A stretch of DNA of 38,075 nucleotides, from NCBI RefSeq assembly GCF_000367365.1, contig NZ_BARF01000040.1, positions 1 to 38,075 on the forward strand, in the 5' to 3' direction. Shown here one piece after another: positions 30,986 through 38,075 of this stretch. The translations under genes and the position numbers were made by a program. The stretch's first letter is position 1, and each line of letters opens with the position of its first letter. Source of the DNA: Streptomyces prunicolor NBRC 13075. GTDB lineage: Bacteria; Actinomycetota; Actinomycetes; Streptomycetales; Streptomycetaceae. The notes below the pieces were generated by a model. That model did not search any database, was not told the origin of the DNA, and was given only the letters and a program-made list of their open reading frames with translations.

Positions 30986-32255
30986 GTTCGGCTGACCGTC
31001 CGTCTGCCCCCCGCCCCGGTTCCTGGGAGTACGACTTCAGGTAGCTCACCACCGTGTTCAGCACCGCGACCAACGGCACCGCCACCACGGCTCCACCGAT
31101 GCCCGCGACCATCCCACCCGCGGCGACCGACAGGACCACCGCGAGCGGGTGCACCCGGACCGCGCGGCCCAGGATGAAGGGCTGGAGGATGTGGCCCTCG
31201 ATCTGCTGGACGGCAAGGACCACGGCCAGCGTCAGGGTCGCGGTGAACACGCCCTGGGTGACCAGCGCGACGACCACCGCCAATGCGCCGGAGGCCACCG
31301 CGCCGACCAGCGGGATGAACGAGAACAGGAAGATGAACACGGCCAGCGGCACGGCCATCGGTACGCCGAGGAAGTAGATGCCGACGCCGATGCAGACGGC
31401 GTCGATGAGGGCGACTATCACCGTGCCGCGGACGTAGGCCGTGAGGGTGCGCCAGGCGCGCGGACCCGCGCCCGCCATCGCCGGCCGGGCCGCCGCGGGC
31501 ACCAGCTTCAGCGACCACTGCCAGATCTTCGGGCCGTCGTAGAGAAGGAAGAGGGTCGAGAAGACCGTCAGCAGGATGCCGGTCAGCGCCTCGACGATGA
31601 CCTGGACGCCCTCCAGGCCCGCCGAGGTGATCTGGTCGGTGTTCGCGCCGATGGCCTCGCGGAGGTTCTTGGCGATCTGGTTGATCTGCTTCTCGGTGAC
31701 GTGGAACGGGCCCTTGAGCAGCCAGTTGCGCAGGTCGTCGACGCCGTTCTGGACCTGGTCGGAGAGGTTGTCGATGTTCGCCATGACCTGCCAGGTCACG
31801 AACCAGCCGATCAGCCCCATCACGACGAAGCCGAGGATCGCGGTGAGGGCGGTGGCGACTCCGCGCGGGAAGCCGTAGCGGATCAGGCGGGCCACCGTCG
31901 GCTGGAGGAGGGCCGTGATGAGGAGTGCGGCTACGAAGGCCAGGACCACCAGTTGGACGGCGCTGATGACGCGCATCAGGATCCAGACCGTGCCGGCCAG
32001 GATCAGGAGGCGCCAGGCCGCCTCGGCGGCGACGCGCACGCCCCAGGGCACGGCGAGCGCGGGGTCGGGGCGGTCGCGGGCGATGGTGACCGGTACGGGT
32101 TCCCGGGGTTGGGGGTGTTCGGGGTGGTCCGCGGGCGGTTCGGGCGCGGCCTCGGCGTCTTCCTTCGCCACCTCGGCGCGGCGCTCGTCCAACCGCTCCC
32201 CCATCTCGCTCAGTCCGGCGCCGACCTTGCCGAGCCATCCTGGTACTCGCGACAT
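30951..32255 (-). CDS. AI-2E transporter family membrane protein
   Basis: A 434-residue protein of the PerM/YdiK/TqsA permease-like family. A ~60-residue charged cytoplasmic N-terminus (with DAEAAPEPPADHPEHP) is followed by about eight membrane segments, the long periplasmic-type helix region (NIDNLSDQVQNGVDDLRNWL) between TM3 and TM4, and the diagnostic FSFIPLVGAVASG and QQIEGHILQPFILGRAVRVHPL blocks. The C-terminus ends in PPPPPPT. Some family members export signals or ions; the substrate here is unknown. Start 32255 (MSRVPGW) is chosen because AGAGGA lies 7 nt before it; an in-frame ATG at 32285 has none. Confidence 0.87.
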   Translation of the reverse strand: MSRVPGWLGKVGAGLSEMGERLDERRAEVAKEDAEAAPEPPADHPEHPQPREPVPVTIARDRPDPALAVPWGVRVAAEAAWRLLILAGTVWILMRVISAVQLVVLAFVAALLITALLQPTVARLIRYGFPRGVATALTAILGFVVMGLIGWFVTWQVMANIDNLSDQVQNGVDDLRNWLLKGPFHVTEKQINQIAKNLREAIGANTDQITSAGLEGVQVIVEALTGILLTVFSTLFLLYDGPKIWQWSLKLVPAAARPAMAGAGPRAWRTLTAYVRGTVIVALIDAVCIGVGIYFLGVPMAVPLAVFIFLFSFIPLVGAVASGALAVVVALVTQGVFTATLTLAVVLAVQQIEGHILQPFILGRAVRVHPLAVVLSVAAGGMVAGIGGAVVAVPLVAVLNTVVSYLKSYSQEPGRGADGRSAEPTQPVPPPPPT

Positions 32256-32328
32256 GAATTGTCCTCTTCCCCCGTCTTGCCCCACTACTCCCCCCTGGAG
32301 TCGCTGCGTGTCCGACCGTACAGGGCGA

Positions 32329-32359
32329 AGGCCCCTCCCCCTATGACGGGGAGGGGCCT
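32329..32359 (-). terminator. Terminator of the SLT gene
   Basis: AGGCCCCTCCCC (32329-32340) and GGGGAGGGGCCT (32348-32359), a perfect 12-bp stem with a 7-nt loop, 62 bp past the SLT stop and 74 bp before the AI-2E family start. Confidence 0.8.
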
Positions 32360-32420
32360 CGTGAGGTTGAGCGGGCCGGGCTGGAATGGACCGGAACGGA
32401 CGTCCGGTCCAACAGCGGCT

Positions 32421-33119
32421 CTAGTACCAGTTGTTCGCCTGCCAGAACGACCAGGCCTCGCACGGGCTGCCGTAGCGGCTGTCCATGTAGTTGAGGCCCC
32501 ACTTGATCTGGGTGGCCGGGTTCGTCTGCCAGTCCGAACCGACCGACGACATCTTGGAACCGGGCAGAGCCTGGAAGAGGCCGTAGGCGCCGGAAGAGGC
32601 GTTGACCGCGCGGTAGTTCCAGCTGGACTCATGGTCCACGATGTTGCTGAAGCACTGGAACTGGCCGCTGGGCACCATGGAGGCGGCCATCGACTGGATC
32701 TGCGCGACCGTGTAGGAGCTCTGCACGGGGAAGCTCGACGAGGACTTGCTTGCCTTGGCGGCAGCGGCCTTCGCCTCTGCCTTCTCCTTGGCAGCCTTCT
32801 CGGCCTTCTCCGCAGCCGCCTTCTTGGCGACGGCGGTCTTGGCGGCGGCCAGGCGGGCCGACTCCTCCGCGTCCTTCTTGGCGCTCGCGTCGGCCTGGAT
32901 CGCCTGGGCGTCGGCCTGCTGCGTCAAGGAGGCGGTCTGTACCTGGGCCTGCTGGCCCGAGGGGAGGTCCGCCAGGAGCGTGGTGTCGGCTGCCGTCGTC
33001 TCGGCGTCATTGTTCTGCGCCTGTGCGACGCTGCCCGAGGCAACGCCTACGACGCTTCCGACGGCGGTGACCGCGGTGGCCGAAGCCACGGCGAATCCCC
33101 GGACCGAAATCCGGCTCAC
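32421..33119 (-). CDS. Secreted SLT-domain (lytic transglycosylase-like) protein
   Basis: A 232-residue exported cell-wall enzyme. A signal peptide (VSRISVRGFAVASATAVTAV, cleavage near SVAQAQ, ~residue 35) is followed by an Ala/Lys/Glu-rich coiled-coil region (about 75-130, with repeated AEKAEKAAKEKAEAKA) and a C-terminal SLT-like fold (about 145-232): FSNIVDHESSWNYRAVNASSG with the catalytic Glu, GLFQALPGSKM and QIKWGLNYMDSRYGSP. The GTG at 33119 has GGAAGGA 5 nt upstream; ATG 33137 is the alternative. It has a ~235-nt structured leader. Confidence 0.87.
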   Translation of the reverse strand: MSRISVRGFAVASATAVTAVGSVVGVASGSVAQAQNNDAETTAADTTLLADLPSGQQAQVQTASLTQQADAQAIQADASAKKDAEESARLAAAKTAVAKKAAAEKAEKAAKEKAEAKAAAAKASKSSSSFPVQSSYTVAQIQSMAASMVPSGQFQCFSNIVDHESSWNYRAVNASSGAYGLFQALPGSKMSSVGSDWQTNPATQIKWGLNYMDSRYGSPCEAWSFWQANNWY

Positions 33120-33354
33120 ACGGTTTCCTTCCAGCATCGTCCGCTTCGGTGACCCTGGCGGACGCAATCGTGCCCCTGAACGCTGGCCTCCCAACTGCGG
33201 GGTCACGGGAGGCACGGGCCCGGTGGGCAACTCCCGCTCGGGGAGCGCCGCGTGGAGAGCGGGCGGCATACGACTTCGCTGTGGAGTTGGCTGTGATGCT
33301 CAAGTGGTGCGTACCGCTGGGGGTACACGTGTGTCGTATGCGGGGCCTGACAGG
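33120..33354 (-). other. Long structured 5' leader of the SLT gene
   Basis: From the predicted start near 33354 to the GTG at 33119. GCATACGAC (33341-33333) pairs with GTCGTATGC (33274-33266), 9 bp, enclosing GTACC/GGTAC (33326-33311) and a palindromic ACACGTGT. A second element, CGTCCGC / GCGGACG, lies near 33161-33139 just before the alternative ATG. I do not see the ydaO c-di-AMP aptamer core. Confidence 0.4.
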
Positions 33355-33360
33355 AATGAG

Positions 33361-33390
33361 ACTCTGCCGTAACCGGACGCCGGGTGGCAA
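33361..33390 (-). promoter_or_regulatory. Candidate promoter of the SLT gene
   Basis: Minus strand: TTGCCA (33390-33385), 18-nt spacer, CAGAGT (33366-33361); predicted +1 about 33354. This would make a leader of about 235 nt. Confidence 0.45.
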
Positions 33391-33460
33391 TTCTGAGTTG
33401 CGTGTGAAAGCTCACATCCCGTTTGCCCCACGGGATTTCGAGAAACAGCGAGACGCGAAA

Positions 33461-33500
33461 GCGCCGCCCCGCTAAGCTCATCGGCTTCGCGGGACGGCGC
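33461..33500 (-). terminator. Terminator of the phoH gene
   Basis: GCGCCGTCCCGC / GCGGGGCGGCGC (minus strand), 12 pairs including one U-G, 16-nt loop, followed by TTTCGCG. It begins 19 bp after the phoH stop and lies upstream of the SLT promoter. Confidence 0.7.
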
Positions 33501-33518
33501 CAACTGGCCTGAATTACC

Positions 33519-34844
33519 TCAGATTTGACCGTCCTCCAGCATTTCGGTCACAAGCGCCGCGATCTGGGACCTCTCGGACCTCGTGAGGGTCACATGCGCG
33601 AAGAGCGGGTGGCCCTTCAGCTTCTCCACCACGGCGACGACACCGTCGTAGCGACCGACCCTCAAGTTGTCCCGCTGGGCCACGTCGTGGGTGAGGACCA
33701 CCCGCGAGTTGGCGCCGATCCGGGACAGGACGGTCAGCAGGACGTTCCGCTCCAGGGACTGCGCCTCGTCCACGATCACGAACGCGTCGTGCAGCGAGCG
33801 GCCGCGGATGTGGGTGAGGGGCAGGACTTCGAGCATCCCGCGGGCGGTGACCTCCTCGATGACCTCGCGGCTGGTGACCGCGGACAGCGTGTCGAAGACC
33901 GCCTGGGCCCAGGGGCCCATCTTGTCGGCCTCGGAGCCGGGCAGGTAGCCCAACTCCTGTCCGCCCACCGCGTACAGCGGCCGGAAGACCATCACCTTCT
34001 TGTGCTGGCCGCGCTCCAGTACGGCCTCCAGGCCCGCGCAGAGCGCGAGCGCGGACTTGCCGGTGCCGGCCCGGCCGCCCATCGACAGGATCCCGATGTC
34101 CGGGTCGAGCAGCAGATCCAGCGCGATGCGCTGCTCCGCGCTGCGGCCCTTGATGCCGAACGCCTCCCGGTCGCCGCGCACGAGGCGGACGTTGCCGTCG
34201 GCCGTGACCCGGCCGAGCGCCTTGCCGCGCTCGGACTGGATGGTGAGACCGGTGTGGACGGGGAAGTCGGCGGCTTCCGGGACGTAGACGCGGCCCTCCT
34301 CGAAGAGGATGTCCACCTGTTCGCCCGGCAGGGTCAGTTCGGACATTCCGGTCCAGCCGGAGGAGCCCGTGATGGCGAGTTCCGCGCGGTACTCCTCGGC
34401 GAGGAGTCCGACGGACGACGCCTTGATCCTGAGCGGAAGGTCCTTCGACACGACGGTGACGTCGTACCCCTCGGCCTGCAGGTTGCGGGCGACCGCGAGG
34501 ATGCGGGAGTCGTTGTCCCCCAGGCGATAGCCGCTGGGCAGCACGCTGGGGTCCGAGTGGTTGAGCTCGACCCTGACGGTGCCGCCGAGTTCCCCGATCG
34601 GGATGGGGGCGTCGAGGCGACCGTGCCGGACGCGGAACTCGTCCAGCAGGCGCAGGGCCTGCCGGGCGAAGTACCCGAGTTCGGGATGGTGCCGCTTCGC
34701 CTCCAGCTCTGTGACCACGACGATCGGCAGCACGACTTCGTGCTCCTCGAAGCGGTTCAGTGCGTTCGGGTCGGCCAGCAGAACGCTGGTGTCGATGACA
34801 TAAGTGCGCCGGTCAGGCAAACGGCGCTTTGTGCTGGTCACCAC
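33519..34844 (-). CDS. PhoH2-type protein (PIN domain + PhoH ATPase)
   Basis: A 441-residue fusion of an N-terminal PIN ribonuclease domain (about 14-145; YVIDTSVLLADP, VVTELEAKRHH, GDNDSRILAVA, VVSKDLPLRIKA give the acidic site) with a C-terminal PhoH ATPase (about 235-435; Walker A GGRAGTGKS with Lys263, Walker B FVIVDEAQS with Asp359, SRVVLTHD). This is the PhoH2 architecture, for which RNA helicase plus RNase activity is known from mycobacterial and thermophile examples. Start is one of two adjacent GTG codons (34844/34841), without a good ribosome-binding site. No vapB-like antitoxin frame is evident upstream. Confidence 0.88.
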   Translation of the reverse strand: MVTSTKRRLPDRRTYVIDTSVLLADPNALNRFEEHEVVLPIVVVTELEAKRHHPELGYFARQALRLLDEFRVRHGRLDAPIPIGELGGTVRVELNHSDPSVLPSGYRLGDNDSRILAVARNLQAEGYDVTVVSKDLPLRIKASSVGLLAEEYRAELAITGSSGWTGMSELTLPGEQVDILFEEGRVYVPEAADFPVHTGLTIQSERGKALGRVTADGNVRLVRGDREAFGIKGRSAEQRIALDLLLDPDIGILSMGGRAGTGKSALALCAGLEAVLERGQHKKVMVFRPLYAVGGQELGYLPGSEADKMGPWAQAVFDTLSAVTSREVIEEVTARGMLEVLPLTHIRGRSLHDAFVIVDEAQSLERNVLLTVLSRIGANSRVVLTHDVAQRDNLRVGRYDGVVAVVEKLKGHPLFAHVTLTRSERSQIAALVTEMLEDGQI

Positions 34845-35160
34845 GGAAGGACGTACCCCCTCGGATGAGGTCGGGGAGCGACGGAGAGGAGCTGGACCGG
34901 TCCAGGCCCCATTGCGCGGGCCGAGAACCGGCCCTCCGCCTCGCCCGTACTGACCGCACGGTCGAACTGGTGCAAAGGGCCTCCCGGGCGGACGGCCCCG
35001 TGCCGTCCGCTGAGATACGACACCCGTGGTTCGGGCGTCGACCTGCTTGGCTTATGCCCTCGAACATGCGCCGCCATGCCACGGCATATGACGGCGCCCT
35101 GGTGAACTCCTTGTTACTTACGCACCAAGGGGGGTGGTACCGGGGTTCTGTCCGTCATTC
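34845..35160. other. Intergenic region upstream of phoH
   Basis: About 315 bp with no convincing gene; frames on both strands lack family features. An imperfect hairpin at 35068-35097 (GCGCCG...CGGCGC with inner ATGCC-AC-GGCAT) lies in the presumed phoH leader. The promoter was not located with confidence. Confidence 0.4.
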
Positions 35161-35210
35161 GCCGTAGCGGCCCGATCGTTCTCCGCTACGGCCGTCACGC
35201 GCCGTAGCGG
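35161..35210 (-). terminator. Three-arm inverted repeat after the cis-prenyltransferase
   Basis: GCCGTAGCGG at 35161-35170 and again at 35201-35210, with the complement CCGCTACGGC at 35183-35192 between. The middle arm can pair with either flank, giving two exclusive 10-bp hairpins. It lies immediately downstream of the prenyltransferase stop. Confidence 0.65.
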
Positions 35211-35215
35211 CCTCT

Positions 35216-35989
35216 TCATCCGCCGTAACGCCGGTGTCGCGCCGCGTAGTCACGCATCGCGCGCAGGAAGTCGACCTTGCGGAAGGCCGGCCAGAAGACC
35301 TCACAGAAGTAGTACTCGGAGTGGGCCGTCTGCCAGAGCATGAATCCGGACAGCCGCTGTTCGCCGCTCGTGCGGATCACCAGATCGGGGTCGGGCTGGG
35401 CACCCGTATAGAGGTGCTTGCCGATGAGGTCGACGTCCACGTGCTCGGCGAGCTCCTCCATCGAGGTGCCCTTGTCGGCGGCGTCCAGGATCATCGAGCG
35501 GACCGCGTCGGCGATCTCCTGCCGGCCGCCGTAGCCGATGGCGCAGTTGACGAGTATCCCGTCGACGTGCGCGGTGGACTCCTCCGCCTCCTTGAGGACG
35601 GACTGCATCTGCGTGGGCAGCAGGTCGAGGGTGCCGACGTGGTGCACGCGCCAGCGGCCGTCCGCGGCGAGGGAACTGACGACGTTCTCGATGATGCCGA
35701 GCAGCGGGCCGAGCTCTTCCTGGGGGCGGTCGAAGTTGTCCGTCGACAGCAGCCAGAGCGTCACGACCTCGACGTCCGTCTCGCTGCACCAGCCGAGGAA
35801 CTCCTCGATCTTCTCGGCGCCGGCCCGGTGTCCCATGACGGTGGTCGAGCCCGCGGCCTTCGCCCAGCGCCGGTTGCCGTCCATGATGACGCCGATGTGC
35901 TTGGGCACCTGCTCGTGGTCGAGATGGCCTTCCACCCTGCGTGCGTAGAACCTGACCAGCAGTCGGCGCAGGGTGTCGCGCAGGTTCAC
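35216..35989 (-). CDS. uppS: Isoprenyl (cis-prenyl) transferase
   Basis: A cis-prenyltransferase that elongates allylic diphosphates with IPP, giving polyprenyl carriers for wall synthesis or a short Z-product. The 257-residue protein has IMDGNRRWAK (Asp37), HRAGAEKIEEFLGWC, WLLSTDNFDRP, NCAIGYGGRQEI and the terminal PDLVIRTSGEQRLSGFMLWQ, all conserved. Streptomyces have two such genes; in this one the usual LSTENxxR is LSTDNFDR and the chain length is at the short end, so it may make a shorter prenyl chain than the main UppS. Start GTG 35989, with GGAGGGG about 12 nt upstream. Confidence 0.9.
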   Translation of the reverse strand: MNLRDTLRRLLVRFYARRVEGHLDHEQVPKHIGVIMDGNRRWAKAAGSTTVMGHRAGAEKIEEFLGWCSETDVEVVTLWLLSTDNFDRPQEELGPLLGIIENVVSSLAADGRWRVHHVGTLDLLPTQMQSVLKEAEESTAHVDGILVNCAIGYGGRQEIADAVRSMILDAADKGTSMEELAEHVDVDLIGKHLYTGAQPDPDLVIRTSGEQRLSGFMLWQTAHSEYYFCEVFWPAFRKVDFLRAMRDYAARHRRYGG

Positions 35990-36030
35990 GTGTTGTCAGC
36001 CCCTCCGTGGATGGCAGTCCCCGGCGTCGA

Positions 36031-36036
36031 AGCCTA
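36031..36036 (-). promoter_or_regulatory. Possible -10 box of the cis-prenyltransferase gene
   Basis: TAGGCT on the minus strand, about 42 nt before the GTG. The nearest -35-like TTGGGG is 20 nt upstream. Tentative. Confidence 0.3.
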
Positions 36037-36108
36037 CCCCCGCCGGAGCCCTGTTCCCCCAAGGGGTGTCTGGGCTCATCCCGGTTCGGCACGAAGGTCG
36101 GACCCGAG

Positions 36109-36132
36109 CGATGTCCCGACCGATGTCCCGAC
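36109..36132. repeat. 12-bp tandem repeat upstream of the cis-prenyltransferase
   Basis: CGATGTCCCGAC occurs twice in immediate succession, then continues as CGAAGT. Short noncoding repeat. Confidence 0.6.
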
Positions 36133-36182
36133 CGAAGTGTGGACGGCCGCCGCACGGCACAGAAACGCTCGACGCGCGGCAC

Positions 36183-36260
36183 AAAAAAATCGGGCCGGTC
36201 CGTGGGGGGGATACGGACCGGCCCGAGGGGGGGTTTCCACCATAACCCTTCGTAAGTGAT
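36183..36260 (-). ncRNA. 6C-type small RNA (probable)
   Basis: On the minus strand two runs of seven C appear: the first (36233-36227) after GGTGGAAA, the second in the loop of a perfect 14-bp stem (36226-36213 with 36203-36190, arms TCGGGCCGGTCCGT). The stem is followed by seven T (36189-36183), a textbook intrinsic terminator. Two stem-loops with runs of six or more C is the definition of the actinobacterial 6C RNA. A weak promoter, TTGTGG (36284-36279) and CATCAC/ATCACT about 17 nt on, would start it near 36248. The 5' end and the fold of the first hairpin are uncertain. Confidence 0.68.
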
Positions 36261-36639
36261 GCTGCGTGCATCGGCGTGCCACAACTACTCTCCGAAACCG
36301 TCCGACGACGCGTACGGGGGTGCGGAACCCCTGATTCCGGCCCTGATCATGGCCGAATCACAGCGGATTCCAAGGAGAACGTGGAGAAACGTGGAGGTTT
36401 TCCGCCGACCCCCGGCATGTCGCCCTCAGGGGTGACGCCGTCAGCGAACGCCGGCTTGACGGGGCAGGGCACCGCGCAGCCCCCTCCACCGCGCGGTGCC
36501 GACCGCGCAGCTTTGCTCACGCGAATTACCTTGGTCTGAACTTACGCGAGGTGACGGGTGGGGCGCGAGTCGATCCCGATAACGATGTGGAAAACCCGTG
36601 CACATATGAGGGACGTGATGTGACGTCGCCCGGTGCGTC
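36261..36639. other. Noncoding region between the 6C-like RNA and the methyltransferase
   Basis: About 380 bp without a credible gene. Two adjacent hairpins: GGGGT/ACCCC (36317-36331) and GATT-CGGCC/GGCCGAATC with one bulged C (36333-36359). Also two AACGTGGAG copies near 36378-36395. The hairpins may terminate the methyltransferase transcript. Confidence 0.4.
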
Positions 36640-37446
36640 TCATTCGGTCGGCTTGCGGACGTCGAAGAGGTGGCGGGTGCTGTACGTCACGAACGGGCCC
36701 GTGGACTCGATCTGCTCGTGCAGGGCGCGGAGTTGGGGCTCGTACGCCTCGACCGTGAAGTCGGGGACCATCCAGATCACCTTGCGGAGGAAGTGGACGA
36801 CGGCCGCGATGTCGTGGAACTCCATCCGCAGCCGCTCGGCGCGCAGCTCGACGATCGCCAGACCCGCGGCCTCGGCGCCGGCCCGCTCGCGCTCGGGGTC
36901 GCGGGCGTTGCGCAGGTCGTCCGGTTGGGGGCCGAGGAAGTGCTCGACGAGTTCGACGGCGCTGCCGGGGCCCACGTGCTGGGCGAAGTACGTGCCGCCC
37001 GGGCGCAGGACGCGGGCGATCTCCGGCCAGTTGGCGCGGACCGGGTGGCGGCTCAGGACCAGGTCGAACGCGGCGTCGGCGAAGGGCAGCGGGGCGTCCT
37101 CGGCCGCGGCGACCACCACGACGCCGCGCGAGCGGAGCAGCTCGGTGGCCTTGGCGACGTTCGGCGGCCAGCCCTCGGTGGCGGCGACGAGCATCGGGGG
37201 CTGCGCGGCGGCCCGGCTCAGCGCGAAGTCGAAGACCTCCCCGCCCCCGGTCTGGACGTCCAGGGCGGTGGTCGCACGAGAGAGGCGGTCCCCGGCGGAA
37301 CGCGCGTACCCCCACGAGGGACGCGCCTCGGTCGCCCGGCCCTCGAACCAGGAGAAGTCCCAGCCCTCGGTGGGGACGGCGACGCCTTCCGCTACAAGGT
37401 CTTCGAAGCTGCGCGTACCACTCGTGCTGCTCCCGCTGTTGTCCAT
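36640..37446 (-). CDS. Class I SAM-dependent methyltransferase
   Basis: A 268-residue Rossmann-type methyltransferase. SAM motif I is TALDVQTGGGEVFDFAL (about 60-76); the second acidic strand corresponds to LVAATEGWPPNVAKA, motif II/III to AAAEDAPLPFADAAFDLVLSRHP (113-135) and motif IV to ARVLRPGGTYFAQHVG (about 144-159). The C-terminal half (IIWMVPDF-like segment VIWMVPDFTVEAYEPQLRAL) matches a group of uncharacterised actinobacterial enzymes. The substrate is unknown. Divergent from the DinB gene with only 50 bp between starts. Confidence 0.82.
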   Translation of the reverse strand: MDNSGSSTSGTRSFEDLVAEGVAVPTEGWDFSWFEGRATEARPSWGYARSAGDRLSRATTALDVQTGGGEVFDFALSRAAAQPPMLVAATEGWPPNVAKATELLRSRGVVVVAAAEDAPLPFADAAFDLVLSRHPVRANWPEIARVLRPGGTYFAQHVGPGSAVELVEHFLGPQPDDLRNARDPERERAGAEAAGLAIVELRAERLRMEFHDIAAVVHFLRKVIWMVPDFTVEAYEPQLRALHEQIESTGPFVTYSTRHLFDVRKPTE

Positions 37447-37483
37447 GGGGCGATGGTCGCAGGGCGTTGTCGGTGGGCGCTGC

Positions 37484-37489
37484 TAATTT
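37484..37489 (+). promoter_or_regulatory. Candidate leaderless -10 box of the dinB-like gene
   Basis: TAATTT, then 7 nt, then the ATG at 37497. No ribosome-binding site is present; no clear -35. Confidence 0.5.
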
Positions 37490-37496
37490 TCGAAGC

Positions 37497-38066
37497 ATGG
37501 CGAGCGATGGCACCAACACGGCTGCGGGCGACGGGGATACGGGGAACAGGGATACGGGCAACGGGGATACGGGGCTGCCGTTCCACGGCGACGAGAAGGC
37601 GACGTTGCACGCGAACCTGGACCGGGTCCGGGACGCGGTGCTGTGGAAGCTGGACGGGCTGGACGAGGAGCGGGCCAGACGCCCGATGACGCCCTCGGGC
37701 ACGAGTCTGCTCGGGCTGGTGAAGCATCTGGCGTCGGTGGAGTACGGCTGGTTCGTGGAGAGCTTCGGCCGCGAGGGGGAGCCGCTGTGGTTCGACCCGT
37801 ACACGGACGAGGACATGCGTGCGGGCCCGGACGAGACGACGGAACAGATCGTCGCCTTCTACGGCCGCGCCCGCGCCGCCGCCGACCGCGTGATCACGGA
37901 GCTGCCGCTGGACGCGGTCGGCCGGCCGCCGTGGCGGGAGCACTCCGTGTCGCTGCGCTGGGTGCTGGTCCACATGCTGGAGGAGACGGCGAGACATGCG
38001 GGGCACATGGACATCGTGCGGGAGTTGATCGACGGGGCGGCGGGGGATCATCGGCCGGAGGCGTAG
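37497..38066 (+). CDS. DinB-family (DUF664) protein
   Basis: A 189-residue four-helix-bundle protein of the DinB/YfiT superfamily. After a repetitive N-terminus with three DTGN/G units (residues ~13-26, from a GGGATACGGG tandem at DNA level), the domain runs from ~30 to 180: LDRVRDAVLWKLDGLDEE, SLLGLVKHLASVEYGWF and HMLEETARHAGHMDIVREL, whose three histidines form the metal site. DUF664 members are thought to be thiol-dependent (mycothiol/bacillithiol) transferases. ATG 37497 is chosen over 37467 because TAATTT lies 7 nt upstream and because the longer start sits inside the promoter. Confidence 0.87.
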   Translation: MASDGTNTAAGDGDTGNRDTGNGDTGLPFHGDEKATLHANLDRVRDAVLWKLDGLDEERARRPMTPSGTSLLGLVKHLASVEYGWFVESFGREGEPLWFDPYTDEDMRAGPDETTEQIVAFYGRARAAADRVITELPLDAVGRPPWREHSVSLRWVLVHMLEETARHAGHMDIVRELIDGAAGDHRPEA

Positions 38067-38075
38067 CTCGGGGTG

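Noticed and set aside
33120..33480. ydaO (c-di-AMP) riboswitch upstream of the SLT gene
   Set aside because: The conserved GGGGACCCA-type and GGGTGAAT-type core segments of that aptamer were not found on the minus strand; only generic hairpins remain.
33519..34844. PIN-PhoH protein as a VapBC-like toxin locus
   Set aside because: The PIN domain is fused to PhoH and no antitoxin-like gene precedes it in the 370-bp upstream region.
1..38075. tRNA or rRNA genes, integrase, transposase or a secondary-metabolite cluster
   Set aside because: None could be recognised; the gene set is that of conserved core chromosome.

Overview
The window is very GC-rich, with G/C-ending codons, frequent GTG starts, many GTGA/ATGA stop-start overlaps, a WhiB-like regulator, twinned fumarases and an oxyR-ahpCD locus. 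All of this points to a Streptomyces chromosome (core, not arm or plasmid). From memory, unverified here, the order resembles the S. coelicolor region around SCO5028-SCO5060. No tRNA, rRNA, CRISPR, prophage or transposase was seen.

Layout. 1-8.5 kb: end of a DUF6542 membrane protein; ppgK and ispH (minus); an APC permease; xseA-xseB (exonuclease VII); a low-complexity spacer; a RutE-like nitroreductase; a DUF4245 protein; glpX. 8.5-15.3 kb: a WhiB-like regulator, a DUF1707 protein, [4Fe-4S] class I fumarase, a His-rich secreted SH3 protein, a membrane-anchored XRE protein with a His/Met tail, class II fumarase and a DUF402 protein. 15.4-21.7 kb: a GAF-PP2C-HATPase phosphatase carrying a TTA (bldA) codon, catalase and a class A penicillin-binding protein. 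21.9-26.8 kb: an SPFH membrane protein coupled to a ribbon-helix-helix protein, then a PadR-ABC ATPase-FtsX permease operon. 26.8-31 kb: two roadblock proteins plus a DUF4388-like protein, then oxyR divergent from ahpC-ahpD. 31-38 kb: an AI-2E exporter family protein, an SLT-domain secreted protein with a long structured leader, a PIN-PhoH protein, a cis-prenyltransferase, a probable 6C small RNA, a methyltransferase and a DinB protein.

How the genes fit together. Central carbon and isoprenoid genes (ppgK, glpX, two fumarases, ispH, cis-prenyltransferase) are mixed with redox functions: Fe-S proteins (IspH, FumB, WhiB-like), catalase, OxyR and AhpCD. Cell-envelope genes (PBP, SLT protein, prenyltransferase, SPFH protein) form a second theme.

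Most notable: (1) eight genes show a TANNNT -10 hexamer exactly 6-7 nt before the start codon and no Shine-Dalgarno, suggesting leaderless mRNAs; (2) an extra 20-codon segment in oxyR resembling the intergenic dispersed repeat; (3) two palindromes one helical turn apart upstream of the SPFH-RHH pair; (4) a 6C-like RNA with a textbook terminator; (5) a candidate metal-sensing membrane HTH protein between the two fumarases. All functions are inferred by reading the sequence; no database search was run.
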